In this document: one piece after another, positions 22,400 through 32,989 of the stretch
Layout of the letters: every line of letters starts with the position of its first letter
Position numbering within the stretch: the first letter of the stretch is position 1
DNA from: Hexactinellida sp. DTS-2022
Lineage: Eukaryota > Porifera > Hexactinellida
NCBI GenBank assembly: GCA_028753945.1
Contig: JAPNXP010000004.1
Location: 4,464,001 to 4,528,000, forward strand
Length of the DNA stretch: 64,000 nucleotides
Direction: 5' to 3'
The notes under the pieces: generated by a model
Seen by the model: the letters and a program-made list of their open reading frames with translations, nothing else
Told to the model about the DNA's origin: nothing
The model's database searches: none
Position numbers and translations under genes: made by a program

Positions 22400-23290
22400 C
22401 CTTCTTAAACCTCAAGTTAAGTAGAAAGTAAGTTTGGGCTAAGTTTTGGGAATTTTAGAAAACTTAGCCAAAACTAAGTTTAAGTTTAAGTTTAAGAAAT
22501 GTTAGTGAATGAGGCCCCTGGACAAATATACCAAAAGTAGAGTGCTCCATTCTAGAAATAGATAACATAGACACAAGTAATTTCGCAAAGAATCAGATAC
22601 TTGTGAGGCATAAGAAAAGCCATACCTCTGTACTCTAGTATTTTAGCAGCACATGGTGAATACCGAAACCCATCTTTATGAGGTATCGGCAGAATTACAT
22701 TTCCCAATACTGCAATTACAAACAGAATCTATAGGTTTGTACAACAGAATGAGGGAACTGAAATTGCAAGGGTGGACAGGGAGGGTAGAATTAATCAGAG
22801 GATCATGAGAGGGTCTGGGATCAATTACAACTCATGGAGTTTTAATGCCCTTTTAATACTCAAATTTATACAGTCGCCACATAATTGGAATAACAATTAG
22901 TCGGGAAAATCCCTAGGAACGTTGTGTACTAACTGAATACTGATGAGGGCGTAAACACGGGACAACTATAGCAAGCGAGAAAAATTATTTTTGGTGTGTC
23001 CAGGGGTTTACCAATGTACAGGGGAAAATTGGAGCCCCGTACAGGATATGACACAAATAAATTGGCATGTATGGGAATTAAATAAATCAAATCCTGTGTG
23101 GTATAATAATGAAGCAAGTCCATAATACATTTTGACTATACTACATGCATAATAACCCAGAGGCCTAGAGTATTCCAAATAAAGAAACAAGACATCACGG
23201 TTAGAACATCTGAATGCAATGTTCGGGGATTCGGAACACAACTATAATTCTACCTTCTCTATCCGTAGCTTTCCCAGTAGGAGAGATATG
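22400..23290. other. Gene-free interval upstream of the NHL pseudogene end
   Basis: Bases 22970-23050 match a dispersed repeat also seen at 34960-35040 (CCAATTTTCCCCTGTACATTGG). No gene seen. Confidence 0.5.
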
Positions 23291-23310
23291 GTCTCCTCTT
23301 CCACCTCCTC

Positions 23311-24386
23311 TCATCCCAAACCCCCTCTGCTAGAGAATATCAGAGCAGAATGAGATGAGAGGTCAGTCAATAGAATATTGAATTCTCTGTCGAGACAGAA
23401 GTAACAAGGCTTGATCACCTGATTGCCTTCTCCTCGTATTATTATCTCTCTAATCAGCTGATGAGAGTAGTCAAAGAAATGAATGCATGGATTTCCAGCT
23501 GTCAGTACAACAATATTATGTGGAGCTAACTTGATATCAAAGGGAAAGCTACTATTAGGGATGGATGAATTGAAAGTTAAATCCGAATTCAAACTTTGAA
23601 TGCGATGGTTGTTGAATTCACAAATGTAAATATGATTCTTCACAGTTGATATAGCTATCCCTCTTGGATTTTGAAATTCCAGTTCTTTCTTGCCTCCTCT
23701 CCCAACCGACTGTATTTATCTACCTTCAATAGAGTATACAGTGATAGAATTAGTTCCATACTGTGTGACATAGACTTTGTTAAGATGTATACAGATACCA
23801 AGTGGTTCATTCATCTCGCCACTGAAGGTGAATAAGAATTCTAAAGATTCATTAAATACTTGCACGCGATTATTATCTCCATCACAAATATACATATTAT
23901 TCGTATCAGAGTGAATAGCAATAGAACGAGGCCGTTTGAACTCTCCGAGAGTTGGAGAGGCATCCTTTCTGTATTTTCCAGCTACCTTTATAGGATCTCC
24001 TTTCTCCTTATAGTCCGCTACTGCTCTCACTCGAATCGATCCTTTCCTACTCAGTATTCCTTCTACGATTGTATCCCCACTCCAGCTCCACTCGTCTCAT
24101 CCTACCTCTAGCTGTCTCTAGACCATGATCTAGCTCTCTCATGCGGGCATCCATCTGTGCTATTAATATGTTGGAGAAATTCTTGATTTTCAGTATCCGT
24201 GAGAGTAGCAATGTTTTGTTCTTTTGATATTCTCAGCTGATCGATCTGTTTACCAACTCCCTCTCCCCTGTTAAGGCATCCTCTAGCTGCTGCAGCTCTG
24301 ACAGCAGTGCTGTCTCTCTCTCTTGCAGCACCTGATGAGATCTGGCTACTCTCTCCCGTAGCTCTACTCATTTCGGCGTTTATCAT
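23311..24386 (-). pseudogene. Coiled-coil + NHL gene, frameshifted
   Basis: Three open segments align in order with the 415-residue paralogues. 24386-24108 holds the coiled coil, readable only by switching frames (one frame gives RSHQVLQERETALLSELQQL). 24030-23716 gives the linker and first blades (MYICDGDNNRVQVF, LGICIHLNKVYVTQYG). 23643-23311 gives later blades (HIYICEFNNHRIQSLN, REIIIRGEGNQVIKP). At least two frameshifts and premature stops separate them and the C-terminal blade is degraded. The divergence places it as an older duplicate. Confidence 0.8.
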
Positions 24387-24606
24387 TGAATCGAAGAGGA
24401 ACTTGACATTTATTTAATTTTCGGGTAGTGTCAAAATTGTGACTGGGCGTGTAGAATAAGGATGAATTTGGAGAAGATTCCTTCACATAAACTACCTTCT
24501 TTATTTTGAATCGAATTAATTATAAATCCGAATAATAAAAAGTTCTTAGTTGAGAGGTCGGGATTCGGACATACCTGTTGATAAACACGATGACATCCAG
24601 AACCGT

Positions 24607-25330
24607 CTAATCCATCGAAAACACTTTAATCTTAAGAGGATAGTCAACATCGCTAAGATTAATGATGGATACAACCCGATCAACAGTCTGGATAAGTATT
24701 TTACGGTAGGAAATTCCAACTCCAACAGTACATTCTCTAGTTATGAAATGTACTTCATCTATTAGATTAATATGAGGATGGTGGGCTCCAACCTTATTGT
24801 ACCATGGCAAAGTGAAATTTTCTGATAACAAAGTATGACGCAGTTCTAAAATATTGTTTCTTGCCTATCTCAAGAGAGTCTAAAAGGAAGGTGGCCTTGT
24901 CAATTGGGAGCATAGAGGTGAGTACACTGAGTAGTTACCCTTTTCAAGTATATATCGACTCATTTTTGCACTATTAAAAGTCAGATTCCTGATTAGAACA
25001 AAGTAGCAATAAGTAACTTGCTACTGTCTTCGGTGTTACATCCTCGTTTTCTGCAACAAAGTCAAGATGGGATTTAAGAGAAGAGGCCGCTTTTTCAAAC
25101 CTTTGATGGTCAAATCACTAAGTACCTTGCGTTACGGTTGACTAGAATCTTCTTCCAAACTTAAAATACGAGTATCTGCATGAATCCTTGGCCGTTTTGG
25201 AAGAGGACAAAATAGCATAGACTTCCAAGTATCTATGTCATAATGTTTTGAAAGGATTAGTAAACTTCAAACGAAAGTGATTCAATTGATCTGTATCAAG
25301 ACCATGAACACCGATGAAATCTCAGTAACT
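24607..25330 (-). pseudogene. Unidentified decayed coding region
   Basis: On the minus strand several protein-like stretches occur in changing frames: near 25330 FIGVHGLDTDQLNHFRLKF, near 25200 LFCPLPKRPRIHADTRILSL, near 25070 SSLKSHLDFVAENEDVTPKT, and 24831-24607 with LPWYNKVGAHHPHINLIDEV. Stops and frameshifts separate them. I do not recognise the family; a decayed host gene or transposase are both possible. Confidence 0.35.
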
Positions 25331-25905
25331 GACACTGAGCCAATACTCTGTGATGTATGCTCACAATAAAACTGATAAGCTTCTGAGTTATTCTTAATCT
25401 AAATTAAAAGTAGGTTAAAATTGTGGATTTTTATCGTGTTTATTATGATTATATTAATTATATTAAAGAACCACAATATTTTATAGAATATTTTGAGAAG
25501 CGAAATATAGGCAATTTTATGTCAGGTAATGAATGTAAAATTTTCAGGCCACTTCAGACCACAAGGTGATAGATAGTCATCAAATGAAGATATTAAAATA
25601 CTCTAAAATAAAACTTACGTTAAAGTTGACAGAGCGCGACAGATGAAGTTCGTAGGGTTCGAAGTTGTGATAATGCAGAAAATGTTTTTCCAAAAATAGC
25701 GATAGTTACAATTAATATATTGGTTGGGATACTGAGCTATTCTTTCAAATCTGCAACATTCCTTCGAATGTTACTAATTATACAGCCTTTAAATCTTTCA
25801 ATAACATGCTCTGTTTACATTTAACACTTACGTATAATCTTATCAAAATAATAAATATATTACCAAATATTGTCGACTCCGATTAATATGGTCAGTTTTC
25901 TTCCA
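25330..25905. other. Gene-free AT-rich interval
   Basis: No coding frame or repeat boundary was recognised. Confidence 0.45.
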
Positions 25906-25910
25906 GGACA

Positions 25911-26033
25911 GTTTGATCCAAATAAGCGGAGAAATCTATTAAACGAGAATATGTGTAGTCGAGCTGTAATTCCGTGCTATAAATGCTGTGAAATTTTGAG
26001 CGCATTAAGCGGTGAGACCTATTAAGCGGAGAT
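25911..26033. mobile_element. Fragment of the CAGT...AAGCGGAG TA-target family
   Basis: The left end CAGTTTGATCCAAATAAGCGG and right end CCTATTAAGCGGAGATCAGTG match, in degraded form, the element at 55073-55255. It abuts and probably disrupts the broken signal-peptide exon. Other relics of the family lie at about 42745-42812, 54268-54290 and 54690-54745. Confidence 0.65.
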
Positions 26034-26096
26034 CAGTGCCACAATCGTGACAACTCCCAATACGATTAGTACTTTATACGTATATCTTCATATTGT
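26033..26096 (-). pseudogene. Broken paralogue of the signal-peptide exon
   Basis: From ATG at about 26092 the minus strand reads ATGAAGATATACG and, after a few inserted bases that shift the frame, KVLIVLGVV-TIVAL, matching the exon at 19195-19276. The upstream context AATCAATACA(A/T)TATG is shared, so the 5'UTR was duplicated too. The 3' part runs into an AAGCGGAG-family element. Non-functional. Confidence 0.65.
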
Positions 26097-26204
26097 ATTG
26101 ATTATCTAATGAATGGAAAAAGTGAATAAATATCCCAAAGAGACCTATTCTCTAATTACATCAATTCCAGAGTTGGCATTTCAATAAAGCTATTCATGGC
26201 CTTC

Positions 26205-26620
26205 CTACTGTACTGCCGGGTTTGAGTCATGCAATACTGGCTGTAAGTCAAGCATTGCCATGTATGATTGAAAGAGTTGACTTTTTGTGTCAACCAATGG
26301 CTAGGTGTCCCAAACAATGCCGTATGTTGGTTAATCAATAACGGAGGTTGATCAACCAATGCCGTGTGTATATCAAGCAATGACGGAGGTGTGTCAAGCA
26401 ATACCGGGTGTATATCAAGCAATATCGGATGTGTCTCACCATTACCGGGTATTTATAAAGCAATGACGGAGGTGTGTCAAGCAATACCGGGTGTATATCA
26501 AGCAATATCGGATGTGTCTCACCATTACCGGGTATTTATAAAGCAATGACGGAGGTGTGTCAAGCAATGACGGGTGTATATCAAGCAATATCTAGTGTGT
26601 ATCAAACATTACCGGTTATA
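26205..26620. repeat. CAAGCAATACCGGGTGT minisatellite
   Basis: Units of about 20 bp (TCAAGCAATNNCGGNTGT) form a higher-order period of about 82 bp: GCAATGACGG recurs at 26378, 26460 and 26543. Units left of 26340 are more degenerate. Open frames on both strands here reflect the period. Confidence 0.85.
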
Positions 26621-26919
26621 ACGGAATGCTGTGGGCAGTATTCAATCTCCATTGAATGTTACATTTTGTAATAATTCACGTATCATTATTCTGGTTGTGC
26701 AAATGTCACCGTCAAATATAAAGGCAGATCAAAGTATCTAATTAAATGGCGACCGGAAATAATTGATTCAAGTAGCCCTCATATAATAGGATGTTTGTGA
26801 TGACGGGCTGACAGGAGTGCACTAGAGGGATCCTAGTGTAGGTGGGTTATGCTTAGTACCTGTGGTAGGAGAACGGCATGGCTCACTGGCAACTAGAACT
26901 GGAGTAGACCAGTTGTAGT

Positions 26920-26969
26920 GTGGTCGAGGGTTACCCTCCTGATGAGTCCTTGTGATAGGACGAAACCAC
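26920..26969 (+). ncRNA. Hammerhead ribozyme, type III layout, copy 1
   Basis: All core elements of the self-cleaving hammerhead are present in order. Stem III pairs 26920-26924 (GTGGT) with 26965-26969 (ACCAC). The cleavage triplet GTC ends at 26925. Stem I is GAGGG (26926-26930) with CCCTC (26934-26938), loop TTA. The conserved CTGATGA is at 26939-26945. Stem II is GTCCT (26946-26950) with AGGAC (26957-26961), loop TGTGAT. GAA at 26962-26964 closes the core. Cleavage is predicted after C26925. The 44 nt from the cleavage site to the end of stem III are identical to copy 2 at 53314-53363. In animals such ribozymes usually belong to retrozymes or Penelope-like elements. No reverse transcriptase was found beside it. 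Confidence 0.88.
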
Positions 26970-27194
26970 TTCCACCACATGTAGTATCCCGGTGGGTGTG
27001 AGATACATTTACGGTGTCTCATGCTCACCACATGTTTATTGTAGTCCAGAATTTAACTAGCATTCCACACAACTACGCATTCACATCCTGCATAGAGTAA
27101 TGCAATGTGATCATTAGAACTATACATGCTAGTAATCATGGTAAGACCATCTAAAATCAGCCGCTGATAGTGCCCGGAATGATAACTAAGCTCT

Positions 27195-27335
27195 AGAGGT
27201 TTTTACTGTGCCGAGTATACTATAGTATAGTGGCCCAGTATTGAAATGACTGCCTTGGTATATTATTATTACAAGCTGCTCGTCCACGCTACGCGCGTTC
27301 TTACAACTTGCACTCGGGCCTGCGGTCCTCGCTTG
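27195..27335. repeat. TATAGTATAG motif followed by GC-rich foldbacks
   Basis: Contains ACTGTGCCGAGTATACTATAGTATAGTGG in two overlapping recognisable parts, then at 27270-27335 the fold-back pair CGTCCACGCTACGCGCG and CTCGGGCCTGCGGTCCTCG. The same foldback block occurs at 56418-56485 and in short form at 58858-58915. Confidence 0.65.
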
Positions 27336-27545
27336 TATTTCAAACACATGCCTTTTTAGTTGTATTTTATTACATACTCCAATAGACGTAATGCAAATTG
27401 AGTATGTATGTGCATGATTGAGCACAAACTGAATCTAGGCGCCCATAAAAAACTGTCGGTTATGTAACGAAAAATTAACAAAAATTATATACCACTTCCC
27501 TACATCACGCTTTTGCCAATTTGTAATAAAAAGGACGGGCTGTAA

Positions 27546-27845
27546 CCATAGGCGTCAAGTTTTGGAAATATAATCAAGGATGGGGGGCCACTTGGGGGGG
27601 TCTGGGGGGAGGCCACTGGGACGTTTACTAAATATTTCCAGATTTGTTTCTTCTGAAGCAAAATCTGTATATATTGAGTAAACAAACGTGATTTTCACCC
27701 TCTATCATCCCTTGGTCGATCAAAAAGGACCACTTTCATATAAAAATAAAATCCACTGACAGGTCCGGGGGGTCGCTCCCAAAGATCCCCCCCAATAAGC
27801 AATATGGGGGGAGCGGCACCCCCAAATCCCAAACTTGGCGACTTT
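27546..27845. repeat. Dispersed repeat, ATAGGCGTCAAGTTTTGG family, copy 2
   Basis: The fuller copy of the sequence at 10064-10300, with extra G-rich and C-rich tracts (about 27575-27615 and 27770-27835) that could pair. Ends GGCGTCAAGTTTTGG and CCAAACTTGGCGAC are roughly inverted. Confidence 0.65.
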
Positions 27846-28089
27846 GGCTGTAACACTTACCCCTTGAGCATTACTTAATATTTAAAGGCCCTATACACAG
27901 GTTGATTATATTACGGGGAATCATATGGGTAATATTTAGGTGACCGCTAGTGACCCACATAACTAATGCTATTGTTTCAGAGTAGTGCTGTGCCCCCCTA
28001 AGCTGTCTATTTATATCCGTGGGAAATTATTAATTATTATCATTAATTAACGCTTTGTCGTATCTAATACACGTCTATTTATATAAGGA

Positions 28090-28580
28090 CAGAAGAAACA
28101 AAATCCAAAATTGCAGCTGTGCCGACACATGCTCCTTTGGTGGCACTATATTTTGGTGGTGGTTTATTGATAGTGCCTCCAAAGGAACATGCAGTCGGCA
28201 CAGCTGCAATTTTGGGGTTTTTTTCGCCATGTCATCATCACTATAAAGGTGTCAAATTATTTCATAAAGTGTTTAAAAAGGCAACGACTCTTAGTGAGTT
28301 GGAAGTTTCGTTTTAGCTCACTTCATTTCAAAGATATTCAAGTTTCAGTAGAATATAATAAGTGATGAGTCAGCATTTTTTATGTGCGAGTTGGGTGATC
28401 ACCCAACACCAACCATCCCATTCGAAATATAGAATTCACAAAATTGTTAAAACACCTTTTTTGAAGATGTCATCATCACCTCAAGGTGTCAAGACCCATT
28501 TGTAGAGGTGTTACGTGGCATAAGGAACAATTGATAAATTTGAAATTTGTTTCTATCTTCTATAATCTCTGAGATTAATG
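28090..28580. repeat. Hairpin repeat, AAAATTGCAGCTGTGCCGAC family
   Basis: Bases 28096-28217 form an inverted repeat: AAATTGCAGCTGTGCCGAC, GCTCCTTTGG, TAGTGCCTCC, GTCGGCACAGCTGCAATTTT. Related copies are at 30066-30195 and 59494-59625, each followed by GTCATGA(A)...-containing sequence. Confidence 0.7.
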
Positions 28581-28950
28581 ATATTTACATAATTAGTATA
28601 CATAATTATTAATATTATTTATAATTTAACATCAATTTCAATGTCAACTTACATTTATTAAGTTAAATTATTTGTCATAAATAATTAATTAATTAATTTG
28701 GCCATCAAATTTCAATTTCGCACACTCGATAACCCTTAATAAACAAATTGGAAGCATCTATATAAGTCAAAATACGGACTGAAATAAATATACGTGTATA
28801 ATTAATTTCGTCAGTCTATTAATAGTGCAAGAGTATTCTTGCAGATGGAAATATAATCACATAATTTGTCGTTGTTATGGAATGTAAAATCTCGGTTTTC
28901 AATTGGAAAATAGAAGCCTACTCGATCTCACAAGTTGAATCAATATAATA

Positions 28951-29135
28951 CAGTAGAGCCTCTGAACAACGGACACCTTGGGACCGGAACCGTTGTCCGT
29001 TATTTAGAGGTTGTCCGCAATTTGAGGTTGCTTTTCTATTAGACATATGCTAAATAAATAAATCCGTGCCACGAGGGTTATCCGTTATTTAGAGGTTGTC
29101 CGCTATTTGGAGTGTCCGTTATGGGAGGCTCCACT
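28951..29135. mobile_element. TA-target element, CAGTAGAGCCTC family
   Basis: Starts CAGTAGAGCCTCTGAACAAC and ends GGGAGGCTCCACTG, flanked by TA (28949-28950 and 29136-29137). Interior repeats TTGTCCGTTATTTAGAGG. Typical pogo/Tigger-like MITE, 185 bp. Confidence 0.85.
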
Positions 29136-29214
29136 GTAATCAAAAGTTGAAACAATAGAATTAGATTTAAAACTTTCAATTGTACTGAAGTGTTAGCAAA
29201 CAAAGGAAACTTGC

Positions 29215-29805
29215 AAGTCAATTATGTCACGAACGAAGCCCAATTAAAAAAAGTCGTGCACTGTGAAAAGGTGTAGAATTAGATTCTCTATCGAATGCTT
29301 ATAAATTGAATTTTCGCGGACTATTTATTGTTCCTTTTCTAACATTGAATAGTTGTAAAAATGTGTCCAAAAAAATGTAATCAAAAATCGTGACCCCAGG
29401 TGCACATCTGTAACCCATGAGACACATATCCTGAAAATTTGGGCTCTTAGATAGTAAAACTCTGTTCAGTAGAGAGGCTACTAACCAATAACCAAAGCAC
29501 TAAGACCAATATGGGCCACTATACTATAGTATAGTCGGCACAGTAATAATATACCAAAGCACTAAGACCAATACTGGGCCACTATACTATAGTATAGTCG
29601 GCACAGTTAATAATATACCAAAGCACTAAGACCAACACTGGGCCACTATACTATAGTATAGTCGGCAAAGTAAAAAAGGAACAATAAATAGTGCGCGAAT
29701 ATTCAATTTATATCATTCGATAGAGAATTTAATTCTACACCCTCTCACAGTGCACGAATTTTCAAATTGGGCTTCGTTTGTGCCACAATTGCGAGCTGGC
29801 TTCTA
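29215..29805. mobile_element. Inverted-repeat element with triple palindrome-motif core
   Basis: Arms 29225-29335 (ACGAAGCCCAATT ... GTTCCTTTTCTAAC) and 29680-29800 are inverted copies. The centre carries three tandem 62-64-bp units (29491-29672), each with ACCAAAGCACTAAGACCAA and ACTATACTATAGTATAGT then CGGCACAGT. A related arm occurs at 54850-54975. No protein. Confidence 0.75.
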
Positions 29806-29819
29806 TTTAATTGTTGTAC

Positions 29820-30235
29820 GTATTACTATACAATGGATTAAAGCAAATTAAATTAAATAAGGAATTTGTTGACTTAACTCAACTCACCGTTAATAACATC
29901 GCTAAATAAATGACTATTTATATAATCTATTATTAATACACAATTAATGAATGGCATTAAACAGAAGATGGTTTAAGATAGAAAGAAGCTTGTACTTTAT
30001 CAATCGTTCCTTTGTCCCGTAACAACTTGATAAATGGGTGTAAACACCTTGAGGCATTCATGACATGTCAAAAAAATCCAAAATTGCAGCCTGTGCCGAA
30101 AGTATTTCCCTTTGGAGGCCCTACTAGTTACCCAACCACAAAATGTAGTGCCTCCAATGGGAAATGCGTCGGTACAGGCTGCAATTTTGGATTTACTATT
30201 GCTTACGTCATGAAATTGTGCCAAATGACACTTCC
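29820..30235. repeat. Inverted copy of the repeat at 59480-59880
   Basis: Landmarks GACTTAACTCAACTCACCGT and the GTGCCGAAAGTATTTCCC hairpin occur in reverse order and orientation relative to 59480-59880. It contains a hairpin module at 30066-30195 whose arms start TCCAAAATTGCAGCC. Confidence 0.7.
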
Positions 30236-30260
30236 ACATATGGTAAACAATATCCTAGTT

Positions 30261-30403
30261 CAGTGGTTCTCAACCTTTAATGCTCCGTGGCCCCCCTACC
30301 GAGACCTTCAGTACCCGTGGCCCCCTACCCTTCAATAAAAAGCCTCGTGGCGAAGGGCTCGTGGCCCCCCAGGGGGGCCACGGGGCCCGGTTGAGAAACG
30401 CTG
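30261..30403. mobile_element. hAT MITE, CAGTGGTTCTCAACC ends
   Basis: Ends CAGTGGTTCTCAACC and GGTTGAGAAACGCTG with flanking octamers TCCTAGTT (30253-30260) and TCCTAGAT (30404-30411), 6 of 8 identical. The interior is GC-rich with GTGGCCCCC repeats. 143 bp. Confidence 0.85.
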
Positions 30404-30411
30404 TCCTAGAT

Positions 30412-30885
30412 ATTAAAGCTTCAGATATGTAGTCCCAGTTTGTTGCCCATTGAATTTGTGTTGATTAATAGATATCATTCCATGGTTAGAGCTAGTCGCC
30501 ACCTCATTCGTGAGATAAATAATTGCTGCGTCATCAAAAGTGGCACATCCATATGACCATATATGGTTTAAAAAAATTAAAATTTGCAAAATTTTGAATT
30601 TAGTGTCCCAAATGTTTAGAATCATCCTAATTGGTCCAAATCCAAATTTTGAGAGGAATATGAATGAATTTAGGGACTTATAGCTTCTGGCCCTTTTTTG
30701 CCCCCTGCTGGGGTTGTTTTTGGACGTTTTGATTTATCCTGACAAGAATATACCATAGAATCTTGTAGAATAACATCTGAGCGACTTTTATGGACTTCCA
30801 GTCACGGGCATAGAAAAATTAGAGCGTTCTGAATAACTTTGTAAGGACATACTATAGAAACCTGGCTAAATATTTAGGTAATATA
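30412..30885. other. Gene-free interval
   Basis: No gene or repeat boundary recognised; the short open frames lack coding character. Confidence 0.45.
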
Positions 30886-30889
30886 CTAT

Positions 30890-31620
30890 ACACATTCAAG
30901 TGGCTGTACTAAGGTGTGTAAATGTCGGCCCTACAAAATCACAAAATCTCCACAACAGATGTTCATAGCCTGGAGTTGTGGACAACGAATTCCTGTAATT
31001 TCTAAATTGGAATTGCTTCTATGTCAGTCAACACTTTTTCTAATGTAATTAAGGCACTTGCAAGGTCATTTTTGATATCATAAGATAACCTTAGCGAAGT
31101 CGGGTTTTATATGGAAATATGTTTCCCATAGATACATAAGCCCTTTAAATTTATTCTTTCAAACTTATCCTAATCTCTTTTCTTTCATTATATTCTATAA
31201 TTAGTTTGTTCCATATCATATTTCTATTTTGCAATAAGTGTATAGTCTTACTTTAAATAGCATTGTAGTATATCCTCTTGTCTTATTCTGCTCTGTTAAC
31301 TTATTCATTTCTAGACTTTCATTTCAAACATTCCTTTTACACAACTTGCTCTATCAAACTTCAAACTTCAGGTCAGTCTAATTATTATTCTACAATAATA
31401 CTATAAACAGAGCAATACGGAGCTTGCTCCATTTTTGAACGCAAACTGGAGTGCGCTACTAATTTAATACTAACAATTTATGAGGTTTATCGGTTAAAGC
31501 TGTTAGTCCTTACATTTGTACTCGGGCCTACACCTTGCTTGTACTTAAAACATTTCCCTCTTAACCCGAAATTGCTGAGACTAGTCAGTGGTCACACAAG
31601 TTCGGATAAATTAAATCTTC
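30890..31620 (-). repeat. Long dispersed repeat, inverted copy of 14380-15060
   Basis: Contains the same landmarks as 14380-15060 in reverse orientation, e.g. GGAGTTGTGGACAACGA at about 30972 and AGACTTTCATTTCAAACATT at about 31313. It adjoins the repeat at 31613-31732. Confidence 0.75.
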
Positions 31621-31732
31621 AAACCATTTTGTGTATTTACTGAAATAATAATCCCGTAATTTCTACTCATGGGCACCAAAGGTGGCCCTGGGTGTTTGAC
31701 CTTTCCTGATTGTTGCTACAGGTAATTTTCCT

Positions 31733-32012
31733 TGTTATGATGTGTTTTGCTGCAAGCGGGCACAGTGGTGTTCACCGAATAGCAATACTTCTGTATCAGC
31801 ACGTGTTACGTCCTGATTAGTGAACTAGAGCGATTTGTAAACAAAGAACACAATTGAGGATCTGAAAAATATAACGTAAATACAACCGATAGGTGAATTA
31901 CTAACACTGTAAACTAAAGTAGTATATTTAAGTTGAACTGGACTATTAATAGCTAAGCCTATCGAACTAGACTCCTAAGGTGAACTAACTGGGAGGTGGA
32001 TAGCTCATAACA
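31733..32012 (-). mobile_element. LTR (3') of Ty3/gypsy retrotransposon
   Basis: The 280-bp segment has 8-bp inverted termini (TGTTATGA at 31733-31740, TCATAACA at 32005-32012), with the canonical TG...CA. On the minus strand it lies just after a purine-rich GTGGAGGCGA tract, as a 3' LTR should. The outer neighbour (31613-31732) is a repeat also found at 13441-13553, confirming the boundary. A matching 5' LTR was not found beyond 38050. Confidence 0.7.
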
Positions 32013-32139
32013 TCGCCTCCACATCATCAGCTTTCGTGTCTTCTAATAGGTTATGTCTCCTACGTCTACACTAGATTCTTCTTTACCTTTGTCGTGACAT
32101 TTCTTCATCTTGCTCCTGGCTTGTGTCAGGTTTTCTTCC

Positions 32140-32900
32140 ACCTCGTCGTTAATCATCCTTCCAATTCCTCCATTTCAATCACCCAATCGAGTACCGAATA
32201 ATATTGCTCCTGGCCTGCAAATTCGGATCCAACACTGAACCGGAAAGTGGTTTGGGGTCCGCTCCGTAGATAATTCGAAATGGAGTGAAACCTGTGCTTA
32301 TGCTCGGCATTGAATTCATTGTGTCGCCGACTTGAGGAAGGAGGGTTGGCCAACTGTCTTTAGCGACCTCCTTTTCTTGAAGCATACAACGCATAATTTG
32401 TTTGACAGCCTGGATGCCTCGCTCGCTCTGACCGTCCCCTTCTTGGTGGTATGGGGAGCTTCTCTTCTTTTTGATTCCGTATCTTGCCAAGGCGTTCCTA
32501 ATTTCGGCTTTTGGACCTTGGACGCTCAACATATAGTCGGTGGTTCGTGTCTGTGAACTCACCCGTCCTTAATAACTGCGACTATTATGGGCGACTCCTG
32601 ATTTGTCATAAGGAAAACATATTTCGAAAATGTATCTATGAGGAGTCAAAAATATGTGTTGGATTGAAGCCCATGGTGAAGTGGCTACATCGAAAGCTAC
32701 AAACTCTCGTGGTTTCTTCGCGGCGCAAAGGAGGACTAACTTTTCTTTTGCTTGTTTCTTGGATTTGTTCTTGTGACATATCAGGCATCCTCTACAAAGA
32801 GTTCAACTGCTTTTAGTAGAGTTGATTCCTATGGGACGTGTTGTCTTGCCAACGCCTGGATGGCTTCGCAATGTACTAAATAAATAATGTCCTTTCTCAT
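32140..32900 (-). pseudogene. pol: Gypsy integrase domain, frameshifted
   Basis: Minus-strand reading gives a zinc-binding end (CRGCLICHKNKSKKQ near 32790), then AFDVATSPW, and after a shift the catalytic-core C-terminal half SSPYHQEGDGQSERGIQAVK (about 32450), which holds the third acidic residue of the DDE triad, followed by GDTMNSMPSISTGFTPF and IIYGADPKPL. Frame changes and stops occur between blocks. It follows RNase H in the usual gypsy order PR-RT-RH-INT. Confidence 0.8.
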
Positions 32901-32989
32901 ATTTCCAGGGAGAACGACTTCCCTTTCCCTGCAAAGTAAATTTTACGTATAGCCATTCCTAATTGGTCCCTGAATTGGCCATGAGTAAT

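Noticed and set aside
22939-22965. CTGATGAG followed by GTAAAC as a third hammerhead
   Set aside because: No GAAA at the required spacing and no closing stem II or stem III.
26364-26671. Two overlapping frames rich in 'SSNTGC' and 'YKAMTEV' as repeat proteins
   Set aside because: Direct translation of the 20/82-bp minisatellite, with frames on both strands.
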